The notes beneath the pieces are model-generated. The model did no database searches. It saw only the letters and a list, made by a program, of their open reading frames with translations, and was not told the DNA's origin. A stretch of 8,847 bases of DNA from Rhodoferax sp. (lineage in GTDB: Bacteria > Pseudomonadota > Gammaproteobacteria > Burkholderiales > Burkholderiaceae_C), in assembly GCA_016463455.1 (NCBI GenBank), contig JAEMRG010000069.1:1-8847 (forward strand), read 5' to 3'. The stretch's first letter is position 1. Each line of letters opens with the position of its first letter. Shown here in pieces: positions 1 to 6,551 of this stretch. The position numbers and the translations under genes were made by a program.

Positions 1-32
1 CAGCACCCTCAACAGCCAAGGAGACATTCAGC

Positions 33-1160
33 ATGCGATTTGTAAAACAGTTGGCAATCGGTTCGATCACGGTAGTGCTGCTTGCGGCCTGCGGTGGCGG
101 AAGTGAAATTCCGCTCAAAGTTCAGATTAAATCTGTCAAGGTTATCGGAGATAGCCTTTCTGACAGCGGAACCTATAACGGCGTAGGGCCTTATGGCCGA
201 GTTTTTTCCGTACAGGATTCAAGCACCCAGATTTGGCCCGAGCTCGTAGCCTCAAGCTACGGAATTACTTCGCTTTGCAATACGGCTAAATTTACGGGCG
301 CAACTTACGTGGCAAATACAACGCCGGGTTGTACAAATTTTGCAGTTGGCGGCGCCTTGATTCAAAACACCAGCGCGCAAGGCGGGGCCCTTAGCCCACT
401 ATCAATTCCCTACCAGTTAGTTGCAGCGGCTACCACCGCAACCACCTACAGTGCCAGCGATTTGCTCCTAATTGATGGAGGTGGCAATGATGCAGCAGGG
501 CTAACCGGGGCAATTCTTGCCGATCAAACCTTGACGGCATTCAACGCCTTCACAGCCAATTTAGGCATTGCGGCGGCTACATCTCAAGCCACTGCGGCTG
601 CCAGAGGCTCTGACTACATGAAAAAGCTCGCTGACGGCTTTTCCCAATCGGTCAAGACCTATGCACTTGAGAAGGGCGCCACACGTGTTGTGATTGTTAA
701 TTTACCCGGCATAACCAACACACCTCGCTTTGTTGCCGTACTTAACCAAATTGCTGCAGCCTACGGTGGCGGAGCCGCAGGAGCTGCTGCGAAAACACAG
801 ACGGATCAAATGGTGCGCGCGTGGATAGCTGCCTACAACGCTCAGTTAGCAAGTAATTTTTCTGGCAACAGTTCGGTTGTAATTGTTGATCTGAATAAAG
901 AAATGGACAATCAAATTGCAAATCCAGCACAGTACGGGCTAACAAACGTGACTACGCCGCTTTGCCCAGGCAGCACTGTGACGTGGCTGCAATGCAACGC
1001 CACCGCTCTATCTAATCAAACCCCACCCGCAGGATCTAACGGCAAAGCAGATTGGTGGAAAACCTATGCTTTCTCCGATGAGTTTCACCCCACGCCCTAC
1101 GGCCATAAATTATTGGCCCAACTGGTCAATAAAAGTTTGGTTAGCGCTGGCTGGCTGTAA
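33..1160 (+). CDS. SGNH/GDSL-family esterase or lipase, predicted lipoprotein
   Basis: This 375-residue protein is a predicted secreted serine ester hydrolase; its substrate cannot be told from sequence. The N-terminus has a basic start, a hydrophobic stretch and a lipobox LAAC with lipidated Cys20, followed by a GGGS linker; Gly at +2 suggests outer-membrane sorting. The SGNH blocks are all present: GDSLSDSG at 39-46 with nucleophile Ser41, a Gly in block II near 106-107 (AVGGA), GGGND at 149-153 with Asn152, and the DEFH block with Asp349 and His352. The start is supported by AAGGAGA at 18-24, eight bases before the ATG. The gene lies 19 bases upstream of the OmpW-like gene and could share its transcript. 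Its base composition is clearly more AT-rich than its neighbours: positions 841-900 contain 21 G/C of 60. The family call is firm; the enzymatic specificity is unknown. Confidence 0.88.
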   Translation: MRFVKQLAIGSITVVLLAACGGGSEIPLKVQIKSVKVIGDSLSDSGTYNGVGPYGRVFSVQDSSTQIWPELVASSYGITSLCNTAKFTGATYVANTTPGCTNFAVGGALIQNTSAQGGALSPLSIPYQLVAAATTATTYSASDLLLIDGGGNDAAGLTGAILADQTLTAFNAFTANLGIAAATSQATAAARGSDYMKKLADGFSQSVKTYALEKGATRVVIVNLPGITNTPRFVAVLNQIAAAYGGGAAGAAAKTQTDQMVRAWIAAYNAQLASNFSGNSSVVIVDLNKEMDNQIANPAQYGLTNVTTPLCPGSTVTWLQCNATALSNQTPPAGSNGKADWWKTYAFSDEFHPTPYGHKLLAQLVNKSLVSAGWL

Positions 1161-1179
1161 TTAGAAAGTCGAGGATCCC

Positions 1180-1848
1180 ATGAAACTACTTATTTCCATC
1201 GTCGCAACCCTATCTGCCATTGTGCTTACCCCAAGCGCTAGCGCCCAATCGGCCGGCACCTGGCTGGGCCGCCTTGGCATGACCACCATCGCACCGCAAG
1301 TCAGCAGCGGTGACATGTCGGCACCCAGCTTTCCCGGCACCAAATCGGACGTTAGTTCGGCCAGCCAGGTAAGCGGTGGCGTCACCTATATGTACACCGA
1401 TAATTTTTCTGTGGATGTGCCGCTGGCATTACCTTTCACCCACAAACTCATCGGCGCGGGCGCATTGGCCGGGGCCGGGCAAATCGGGGAAGTACAGGCC
1501 TTGCCGTTGACGGTGTTTTTCCAATACCGGTTTATGGAAGCCAACAGCCAGTTTCGCCCTTACCTTGGCTTAGGCGCCACGTACGCCTATTTCTTTAACG
1601 AAAAAGGCGGGGCAGCACTGACGGCCATGACCAACCCCGGCGGCCCAACGACAACGATCAAGGTCGATTCGAAGTTCACTGTGACACCCCAGATCGGCTT
1701 GACCTACGCTATCGACGACAAGTTATTTGTGGATGTTTTTTACAGCAAATCGATGCTGCAAACCCGTAATACTTTTTCGACCGGCCAAACGCTGGACATC
1801 ACGCTAGACCCCGCGTCTTACGGCTTCACGATAGGCACCAAGTTCTAA
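1180..1848 (+). CDS. ompW: OmpW-family outer membrane beta-barrel protein
   Basis: This 222-residue protein is predicted to be a small eight-stranded outer membrane barrel of the OmpW family, whose members are thought to pass small hydrophobic molecules. A Sec signal peptide covers residues 1-22, with probable cleavage after ASA at 20-22. OmpW-type features are the aromatic and glycine-rich strand segments FRPYLGLGATYAYFF around residues 126-140, the QIGLTYAIDDKLFVDV strand region, and a C-terminal Phe (GTKF) typical of BAM-recognised barrels. The length matches the family. GAGGA at 1171-1175 sits four bases before the ATG. The gene follows the GDSL lipoprotein by 19 bases and is followed by an intrinsic terminator. 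The family assignment is good; orthology to E. coli OmpW specifically is less certain. Confidence 0.82.
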   Translation: MKLLISIVATLSAIVLTPSASAQSAGTWLGRLGMTTIAPQVSSGDMSAPSFPGTKSDVSSASQVSGGVTYMYTDNFSVDVPLALPFTHKLIGAGALAGAGQIGEVQALPLTVFFQYRFMEANSQFRPYLGLGATYAYFFNEKGGAALTAMTNPGGPTTTIKVDSKFTVTPQIGLTYAIDDKLFVDVFYSKSMLQTRNTFSTGQTLDITLDPASYGFTIGTKF

Positions 1849-1855
1849 GGTTGAC

Positions 1856-1875
1856 GCCGGTGCGGATGCACCGGC
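1856..1875. repeat. Perfect inverted repeat (8-bp arms, 4-nt loop) after ompW
   Basis: GCCGGTGC at 1856-1863 and GCACCGGC at 1868-1875 form a perfect stem around a GGAT loop, beginning seven bases after the ompW stop codon. It has no following T-run, so it is not a classical terminator alone. It precedes the true terminator hairpin at 1899-1928 and may protect the 3' end of the mRNA or assist termination. The structure is seen directly; the role is inference. Confidence 0.6.
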
Positions 1876-1898
1876 AGATCGCCGATTTTGAAAGCAGC

Positions 1899-1928
1899 AA
1901 GCCCTTGCTTTTTAGCAAGGGCTTTTTT
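1899..1928 (+). terminator. Intrinsic terminator of the GDSL/ompW transcript
   Basis: AAGCCCTTGCT at 1899-1909 pairs perfectly over 11 bp with AGCAAGGGCTT at 1914-1924 around a TTTT loop, and four further Ts follow (1925-1928). This is a textbook rho-independent terminator for plus-strand transcription. On the minus strand the bases after the stem are not T-rich, so it should terminate yggS less well. The yggS stop codon (1927-1929) falls inside the T-tract. Confidence 0.9.
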
Positions 1929-2619
1929 ATGCCCGGGGCGTGCGTGCGCCAAAAATCGCCGACCCCACCCGCACCAGGGTGCTTCCGGCCTGGATAGCTG
2001 CTTCCAAGTCCGCGCTCATACCCAAAGACAAGGTGTCCAACGCAAAGCCTTGGGCTTGAAGGGCCTCATATACGGCCAGGCTGCGCTGATGGAGTTCCAG
2101 GGCGCTGGCAAAGTCTGGCGCCGGTTCGGGGATGCTCATGATGCCGCGCAGACGCAAGCCGGGCAGGCTGGCGATCTGGCTGGCTAGTGCTGCGGCCTGC
2201 TCGGGCGGCACGCCAGCCTTGGTCGGCCCGCCATCGACATTGATCTGCATGCACACCTGTAGCGGCCCGCGCGCCGCTGGCCTTTGCTCGCTCAGCCTTT
2301 GCGCTATTTTGAGCCGATCGACCGAATGCACCCAATCGAAGTGTTCGGCGACCAGACGAGTTTTATTGCTTTGGATCGGGCCTATACAGTGCCAGACCAG
2401 GGGTAAATGCGCCAGGGCCTGGATTTTTTCTACGCCTTCTTGGATGTAGTTTTCGCCGAAATCGCACTGTCCCGCTGCATGCGCTTGGGCGACCGCCTCG
2501 GCCGCAAAGGTTTTGGAGACGGTCAAAAGACGCACCGAGCCCGGATCCCGCGCGGCGGCTTCGCAAGCCTTAGCCATGCGCAGCCAGATAGACTGCAAAT
2601 TAGTTTCAATTTCCAACAT
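1927..2619 (-). CDS. yggS: YggS-family pyridoxal phosphate homeostasis protein
   Basis: This 230-residue protein belongs to the YggS/PLPBP family, single-domain TIM-barrel proteins resembling alanine racemase fold III. They bind pyridoxal 5'-phosphate and maintain B6 and amino-acid homeostasis without known catalysis. Visible hallmarks are VSKT with the PLP-binding Lys36, FGENY at 54-58, the WHCIGPIQSNK segment at 76-86, and the C-terminal phosphate-binding part LSLGMSADLEAAI (197-209) and VRVGSAIFGAR (216-226). Full family length is retained. The ATG at 2619 has no obvious Shine-Dalgarno, but the residues after it fit the usual family N-terminus. It is divergent from pilT across a 71-base gap, a pairing common in Proteobacteria. 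Confidence 0.94.
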   Translation of the reverse strand: MLEIETNLQSIWLRMAKACEAAARDPGSVRLLTVSKTFAAEAVAQAHAAGQCDFGENYIQEGVEKIQALAHLPLVWHCIGPIQSNKTRLVAEHFDWVHSVDRLKIAQRLSEQRPAARGPLQVCMQINVDGGPTKAGVPPEQAAALASQIASLPGLRLRGIMSIPEPAPDFASALELHQRSLAVYEALQAQGFALDTLSLGMSADLEAAIQAGSTLVRVGSAIFGARTPRA

Positions 2620-2649
2620 AATTTAAGGTAGGCATTTAAAAATTGTTCT

Positions 2650-2666
2650 ATTGCTTGAAAAGCAAT
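2650..2666. promoter_or_regulatory. Perfect 7-bp inverted repeat between yggS and pilT
   Basis: ATTGCTT (2650-2656) and AAGCAAT (2660-2666) are exact reverse complements separated by GAA. The element lies 24 bases upstream of the pilT ATG and 30 bases upstream of the yggS ATG, within a 71-base divergent intergenic region. It could be an operator for a dimeric regulator or a small hairpin in the pilT leader. No well-spaced sigma-70 promoter could be assigned here. The symmetry is seen directly; the regulatory role is inference. Confidence 0.4.
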
Positions 2667-2690
2667 CAATGCGCAAGGGAAACCAGCACC

Positions 2691-3740
2691 ATGGATCTAT
2701 CGCAGCTACTGGCTTTCAGCGTGAAAAACAAGGCCTCGGACCTGCACCTCTCGGCCGGTCTGCCGCCCATGTTAAGGGTTCATGGCGATATGCGGCGCAT
2801 CAACCTGCCCGATCTGGAGCATAAAGAGGTGTTGGCCATGATTTACGACATCATGAGCCAAGCCCAGCGCGAGCACTTTGAGAAATTGCTGGAGCTTGAT
2901 TTTTCCTTCGAAATTGAAGGTCTGTCGCGGTTTCGGGTCAACGCCTTCAAGCACTTGCGCGGCGCCGGCGCGGTGTTTAGGACGATCCCGAGCACCATCT
3001 TGAGCCTGGAGCAGCTCAATACGCCGGCTATTTTTGCCAACATCGCCCTCAAGCCGCGTGGTCTGGTGCTGGTGACAGGGCCTACCGGTTCAGGCAAATC
3101 GACCACGCTAGCCGCCTTGGTCAAGCACCGCAACGAAAACGCACAGGGGCATATCCTGACGATTGAAGACCCGATTGAATTTGTCCATGTTTCGCGCAAG
3201 TGCCTGATCACCCAGCGCGAGGTCGGAGCCCATACCCTTGGTTTTTCGCAAGCGCTTCGCTCGGCCTTGCGCGAGGACCCAGACGCGATTTTGGTCGGTG
3301 AGTTGCGCGACCTAGAGACCATACGCTTGGCACTGACCGCCGCCGAAACCGGGCATCTGGTGTTCGGCACCTTGCACACTTCGAGCGCCGCCAAGACCAT
3401 AGATCGAATAATGGATGTCTTCCCTGGCGATGAAAAAGAAATGGTCCGCGCGATGTTGTCCGAATCGCTACAAGCCGTGATCGCTCAAACATTGTGCAAA
3501 AACCTGGCCCATGACGGGCGCGTGGCGGCGCATGAAATCATGCTGGGCACCAACAGCATCCGCAACCTGATCCGCGAAGGCAAAGTGGCACAAATGTATT
3601 CCGCCATTCAAATGGGCCATGGCCTAGGCATGCAAACCCTGGACCAGAGCCTTATGGCCCTGGCCAAGTCCAAGCGCATCAGCTGGGGCGAGGCGGGCAG
3701 CAAGGCCAGAGCGCCTGAGGCGTTCAAAGACCACGCTTAG
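2691..3740 (+). CDS. pilT: Type IV pilus retraction ATPase PilT
   Basis: This 349-residue protein is the hexameric cytoplasmic ATPase that powers pilus retraction and twitching motility. The N-terminal PAS-like region contains ASDLHLSAGLPP (15-26). The core carries Walker A GPTGSGKST (130-138), the Asp box with E159-D160, Walker B with Glu204 in ILVGELRD, and the His box with His222 and His229 (GTLHT). The C-terminal retraction motif is present as SIRNLIRE (289-296), with Ser replacing the first Ala of the usual AIRNLIRE, and the protein keeps PEAF near its end. The open frame extends to 2643, but the family N-terminus MDLSQLLAFS begins at 2691, preceded by AAGGGA at 2675-2680. Length is normal for PilT. 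yggS is divergent upstream; no pilU follows. Confidence 0.96.
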   Translation: MDLSQLLAFSVKNKASDLHLSAGLPPMLRVHGDMRRINLPDLEHKEVLAMIYDIMSQAQREHFEKLLELDFSFEIEGLSRFRVNAFKHLRGAGAVFRTIPSTILSLEQLNTPAIFANIALKPRGLVLVTGPTGSGKSTTLAALVKHRNENAQGHILTIEDPIEFVHVSRKCLITQREVGAHTLGFSQALRSALREDPDAILVGELRDLETIRLALTAAETGHLVFGTLHTSSAAKTIDRIMDVFPGDEKEMVRAMLSESLQAVIAQTLCKNLAHDGRVAAHEIMLGTNSIRNLIREGKVAQMYSAIQMGHGLGMQTLDQSLMALAKSKRISWGEAGSKARAPEAFKDHA

Positions 3741-3839
3741 CTAGGAGTAGGCCTTGCGTCACGCTGATGCGGCGCAATGACTTGCCCTGAAGATCGTCTA
3801 AAGTGCTGGCTTTGATAGCCCGTCCAATAAGGAAAATGT

Positions 3840-4775
3840 ATGAGCCAGAGCGCCTCCGTAAATCCCAAAACCTATGCCCCAGCACCCGCGAGACGGGTCG
3901 CATTTTTAGGGCTGGGCGTGATGGGCTACCCCATGGCGGGCCACCTGGCACTAGCAGGTCACCAGGTCACTGTCTACAACCGCACACCAGCCAAGTCGCA
4001 AAGTTGGGTGCAGGAGTTTGCCGGTCACGCCAGCACCTTGGGCGCCCATGCCAGTGCGCCGACACCACGCCAGGCGGCGCAGGGCGCCGACATCGTGTTT
4101 TGCTGTGTGGGTAATGACGAGGACCTGCGCAGCGTAGTGCTGGGCAGCGATGGGGCCTTGGCCGGCATGCACGCGGGCGCCGTCCTGGTGGACCACACCA
4201 CGGCCTCGGCCCAAGTGGCGCGTGAACTTTACGCCCAGGCACAGACCTTGGAATTACATTTTGTCGATGCGCCAGTTTCGGGCGGCCAGGCCGGCGCGCA
4301 AAACGGCATGCTGACGGTCATGTGCGGTGGCCAGGCGGCGGCCTTTGATGCGGCCCAAGCCACTGCGATGGCCTTTTCCCGCGCCTTTACCCTGCTTGGG
4401 GACAGTGGCGCGGGGCAGTTGGCCAAGATGGTCAATCAGATCGCTATTGCCGGCCTGGTGCAAGGCCTGAGCGAGGCTGTTGCCTTCGGACAAAAAGCCG
4501 GTCTGGATATGGAACAGGTTCTGGACGTGATCGGCAAAGGCGCAGCCCAAAGCTGGCAAATGGACAACCGTGGCAAAACCATGGTGGCCGATAAATTTGA
4601 TTTCGGCTTTGCGGTGGACTGGATGCGCAAAGACTTAGGCTTGGTTCTGGACGAGGCCAAACGCAATGGCGCGCGACTGCCTGTTACCGCGCTAGTGGAC
4701 CAGTTTTACGCCGACGTACAGCAAATGGGTGGGCGGCGCTGGGATACGTCCAGCCTGATTAAACGCCTGCGATAG
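3840..4775 (+). CDS. NAD(P)-dependent oxidoreductase, 3-hydroxyisobutyrate dehydrogenase / beta-hydroxyacid dehydrogenase family
   Basis: This 311-residue cytoplasmic enzyme should reversibly oxidise a beta-hydroxyacid (such as 3-hydroxyisobutyrate, tartronate semialdehyde reduction product or a GLYR-type small aldehyde); the exact substrate is not decidable. It shows the Rossmann motif GLGVMG at 24-29, NRT at 46-48 (more suggestive of NADP than NAD), the substrate-binding signature DAPVSGGQAGAQNG at 143-156, the catalytic Lys196 in KMVNQ, and KD at 264-265 in the C-terminal helical domain. AAGGA at 3829-3833 is six bases before the ATG. About 18 residues precede the Rossmann strand, slightly long for the family. 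It stands 99 bases after pilT, with no confident promoter or terminator visible between them. Confidence 0.92.
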   Translation: MSQSASVNPKTYAPAPARRVAFLGLGVMGYPMAGHLALAGHQVTVYNRTPAKSQSWVQEFAGHASTLGAHASAPTPRQAAQGADIVFCCVGNDEDLRSVVLGSDGALAGMHAGAVLVDHTTASAQVARELYAQAQTLELHFVDAPVSGGQAGAQNGMLTVMCGGQAAAFDAAQATAMAFSRAFTLLGDSGAGQLAKMVNQIAIAGLVQGLSEAVAFGQKAGLDMEQVLDVIGKGAAQSWQMDNRGKTMVADKFDFGFAVDWMRKDLGLVLDEAKRNGARLPVTALVDQFYADVQQMGGRRWDTSSLIKRLR

Positions 4776-4786
4776 CACCGACCCAC

Positions 4787-4809
4787 AAGGCGCCTTGACA
4801 CGGCGCCTT
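4787..4809. terminator. GC-rich hairpin between convergent genes, possible bidirectional terminator
   Basis: AAGGCGCC (4787-4794) and GGCGCCTT (4802-4809) are perfect reverse complements around a TTGACAC loop. It lies 11 bases after the oxidoreductase stop and 36 bases past the end of convergent dolP. Neither side has a real T-run, so efficient intrinsic termination is uncertain. The left part AAGGCGCCTT (4787-4796) is itself palindromic, allowing an alternative fold. Confidence 0.45.
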
Positions 4810-4845
4810 AGTTGCAAGCGCCCACCTAGCCCTTGGTCGGCCTAC

Positions 4846-5466
4846 TCAGTTGGCAGGCTTGGTTTGCAAATTGGCCAGTTCGTCCTCGGTGATGGTTTCG
4901 TGTACCAAGACCACTTTTTTAACGCCCGTCACACCGCTGATAACGCTAGAGACACGCTTGGCCTCGCGCGCTGTGATGCGCCCCATCACATAGACGTTAC
5001 CCCGTTCCACCACCACTTTGTAGGCATTGCTAAACAAATCTTTAGCGTCAATGAGATCGGCCTTGATGCGCCCTGCTGCGATCAGGTCATTGGTCCGCTC
5101 GGTCAAGGTGGTGATAGCGGTGACCCCGACTTCATTCCAAACACTGCTGGTGTTGTCAACACTCTTGGCAATCTCAGCCACACGCTCTTTGTCTTGCGCG
5201 TCCGGCACTTCACCGGTGAGCAGTACTTTGCGGTTGTAGCTGGTCACGTTGACATGCACGCGCTCGCCCAATGTATCGCGGATACGGGCGGAAGTTTTGA
5301 CCTCAATCGCCTGGTCTTCGAGCATCGCACCCGAGGTACGGCGATCCACCGCCACAAAGCCAGTCATCACCACACCCCCGGCCACCAGCGGAAAGCAAGC
5401 GCTCACCGACAGCAGCGTGGCCAGCAGGACAGCCCCCAGCGCAAAATAACGAAGCAGAGGTTTCAT
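4846..5466 (-). CDS. dolP: Dual BON-domain outer membrane lipoprotein, DolP (YraP) homologue
   Basis: This 206-residue protein resembles E. coli DolP, which supports outer membrane integrity and acts at the division septum and BAM complex. The signal peptide ends in lipobox VSAC with Cys24; Phe at +2 predicts outer-membrane sorting. BON domain 1 spans about 53-118 (HVNVTSYNRKVLLTGEV region at 71-87) and BON domain 2 about 126-192 (NVYVMGRITAREAK at 157-170, GVTGVKKVV at 178-186). The residue aligned by eye to E. coli Trp127, needed for lipid binding there, is Ile129. The ATG overlaps the upstream gene's stop as ATGA (5463-5466), and AGGAA (5475-5479) precedes it, indicating translational coupling. 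Gene order yraN-diaA-dolP matches E. coli. Confidence 0.9.
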   Translation of the reverse strand: MKPLLRYFALGAVLLATLLSVSACFPLVAGGVVMTGFVAVDRRTSGAMLEDQAIEVKTSARIRDTLGERVHVNVTSYNRKVLLTGEVPDAQDKERVAEIAKSVDNTSSVWNEVGVTAITTLTERTNDLIAAGRIKADLIDAKDLFSNAYKVVVERGNVYVMGRITAREAKRVSSVISGVTGVKKVVLVHETITEDELANLQTKPAN

Positions 5467-6062
5467 AACGCACTTTCCTGTTCACCCATCAACTGGGCAT
5501 CTACGCCATCGCAAATGCAATGGAGCGTCAAAATATGGACTTCCTGCACGCGCGCGGTGCGCTCGTGCGGCACACAAACGTGTACATCGGTATCGCGTAA
5601 AACTTGGCCGATTTTCCCACCGCCACGCCCAGTAAGCGCCACCACCACCATATCGCGCTGGTGCGCCGCTTCGATGGCTGCTAGCACATTGGCGGAATTG
5701 CCACTGGTGGAAATGGCCAACAAAACATCGCCGGCCTGGCCCAAGGCCCGTACCTGGCGCGAAAAAATCGAATTGAAATCGTAGTCGTTGGCGATCGCAG
5801 TAATGATGGAGGTATCCGTCGTCAAGGCGATGGCGCCTAACCCGGGCCGTTCACGCTCAAAGCGGCCGACAAACTCTGCCGAAAAATGCTGCGCATCCGC
5901 CGCTGATCCGCCATTGCCGCAAACCAGCACTTTGCCACCGCTGGTCACACTGGCCAGTATGGCGCCAATAGCTTGTGCAATCGGCTTGCTGAGCACCTGC
6001 GCGGCTTGGTACTTCAGGTCGGCGCTGTCGATAAAGTGTTGTTCAATGCGTTGTTCGAGCAT
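5463..6062 (-). CDS. diaA: SIS-domain protein, DiaA / phosphoheptose isomerase (GmhA) family
   Basis: This 199-residue single SIS-domain protein is either DiaA, the DnaA-binding replication initiation factor, or GmhA, which converts sedoheptulose 7-phosphate to heptose phosphate for LPS. SIS motifs are CGNGGSAADAQHF (48-60), STSGNS (118-123) and RVQEVHILTLHC (171-182). All four residues matching GmhA metal ligands appear kept: His59, Glu63, Gln173 and His181. The position between yraN and dolP is that of E. coli diaA, so the symbol rests on synteny. The frame opens upstream to a TTG at 6143, but the family-like start MLEQRIEQHF is at 6062; its Shine-Dalgarno is weak. The stop overlaps the dolP start by 4 bases. 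Family certain, DiaA versus GmhA unresolved. Confidence 0.9.
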   Translation of the reverse strand: MLEQRIEQHFIDSADLKYQAAQVLSKPIAQAIGAILASVTSGGKVLVCGNGGSAADAQHFSAEFVGRFERERPGLGAIALTTDTSIITAIANDYDFNSIFSRQVRALGQAGDVLLAISTSGNSANVLAAIEAAHQRDMVVVALTGRGGGKIGQVLRDTDVHVCVPHERTARVQEVHILTLHCICDGVDAQLMGEQESAL

Positions 6063-6152
6063 CCACTGATGATAACCGCCAAGCATGAAGCCCCAGTTGT
6101 CAAGCCAAGCCCACTTGCCTGGGAACACCGGCTCAGGCCACAAGCTTTTACT

Positions 6153-6551
6153 TCAGCCCGCATCAAAGGCGCCCGGCAGCCAGTGCACGCCCGCGTTATC
6201 AATTTCGACCACATCAAAGCGGCAAGGCGGCAGGCGGGGCAAAGCCAATAGGTAATGCTGCGCCGCGCGCACTATGCGTTTTTGCTTCACCCATCCCACG
6301 CTGGCCGCCGCGCCCCCGTGGCGCGTACTCAGGCGCTTACGCACTTCGACAAACACCAGCGTTCCGTCAGGGCAGCGCATGACCAGATCAATCTCGCCGC
6401 CGCCGCGCCCCGGTGTCCGATAATTGCGCGTCAGCAGACGCAGGCCCTGGTCCTGCAAATACTGCAGGGCTTCGTCTTCGGCGGCATCGCCGATTTTTTT
6501 GCTGCTAGGCTGTGCGCGTGGCGCTCCAAGGAAACCCTTGCGTGATTGCAT
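6153..6551 (-). CDS. yraN: YraN / UPF0102 family putative nuclease-fold protein
   Basis: This 132-residue protein belongs to UPF0102, small proteins with a restriction-endonuclease-like fold and no settled function. The expected motifs are GDAAEDEAL (21-29), TRNYRTPGRGGGEIDLV (41-57) and FVEVRKR (67-73), giving candidate metal-binding residues Glu53, Asp55 and Glu69, with Arg71 where PD-(D/E)xK enzymes often have Lys. RFDVV follows at 111-115. Length is typical. The ATG at 6551 is supported by GGAG on the minus strand (plus 6559-6562) with seven bases of spacing. Its first 10 bases overlap the divergent rsmI start. It heads the yraN-diaA-dolP cluster. Confidence 0.92.
   Translation of the reverse strand: MQSRKGFLGAPRAQPSSKKIGDAAEDEALQYLQDQGLRLLTRNYRTPGRGGGEIDLVMRCPDGTLVFVEVRKRLSTRHGGAAASVGWVKQKRIVRAAQHYLLALPRLPPCRFDVVEIDNAGVHWLPGAFDAG
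6528..6534 (+). promoter_or_regulatory. Shine-Dalgarno that sets the rsmI start at GTG 6542
   Basis: AAGGAAA lies seven bases before the GTG at 6542 and wholly inside the yraN coding sequence on the other strand. The more distal GTG at 6512, in the same frame, would give ten extra residues unlike the family and has no comparable site. Confidence 0.6.

Noticed and set aside
2617..2622. CATAAT as a -10 element for pilT
   Set aside because: The spaced upstream hexamer (TGCAAA at 2594-2599) is a poor -35 match, so the promoter is not supported.
2843..3400. 185-codon open frame on the minus strand inside pilT
   Set aside because: It runs opposite the conserved Walker motifs of pilT and has no protein family features.
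3741..3839. Search for a pilU remnant, small gene or terminator in the pilT-oxidoreductase gap
   Set aside because: Only a 6-bp stem with a G-U pair (3756-3770) and a 4-bp stem near 3807-3819 are visible; neither has a T-run, and no frame gives a recognisable peptide.
4795..5784. 329-codon open frame on the plus strand opposite dolP and diaA
   Set aside because: It lies antisense to two strongly recognisable genes, its product is His-, Arg- and Ser-rich without any family resemblance, and it has no convincing start signal. It is a GC-rich shadow frame.
6068..6103. Consensus -35 hexamer TTGACA on the minus strand (plus 6098-6103) upstream of the SIS gene
   Set aside because: No acceptable -10 hexamer lies 16-18 bases downstream; the nearest TATCAT-like sequence is about 23 bases away, and a start there would be leaderless.
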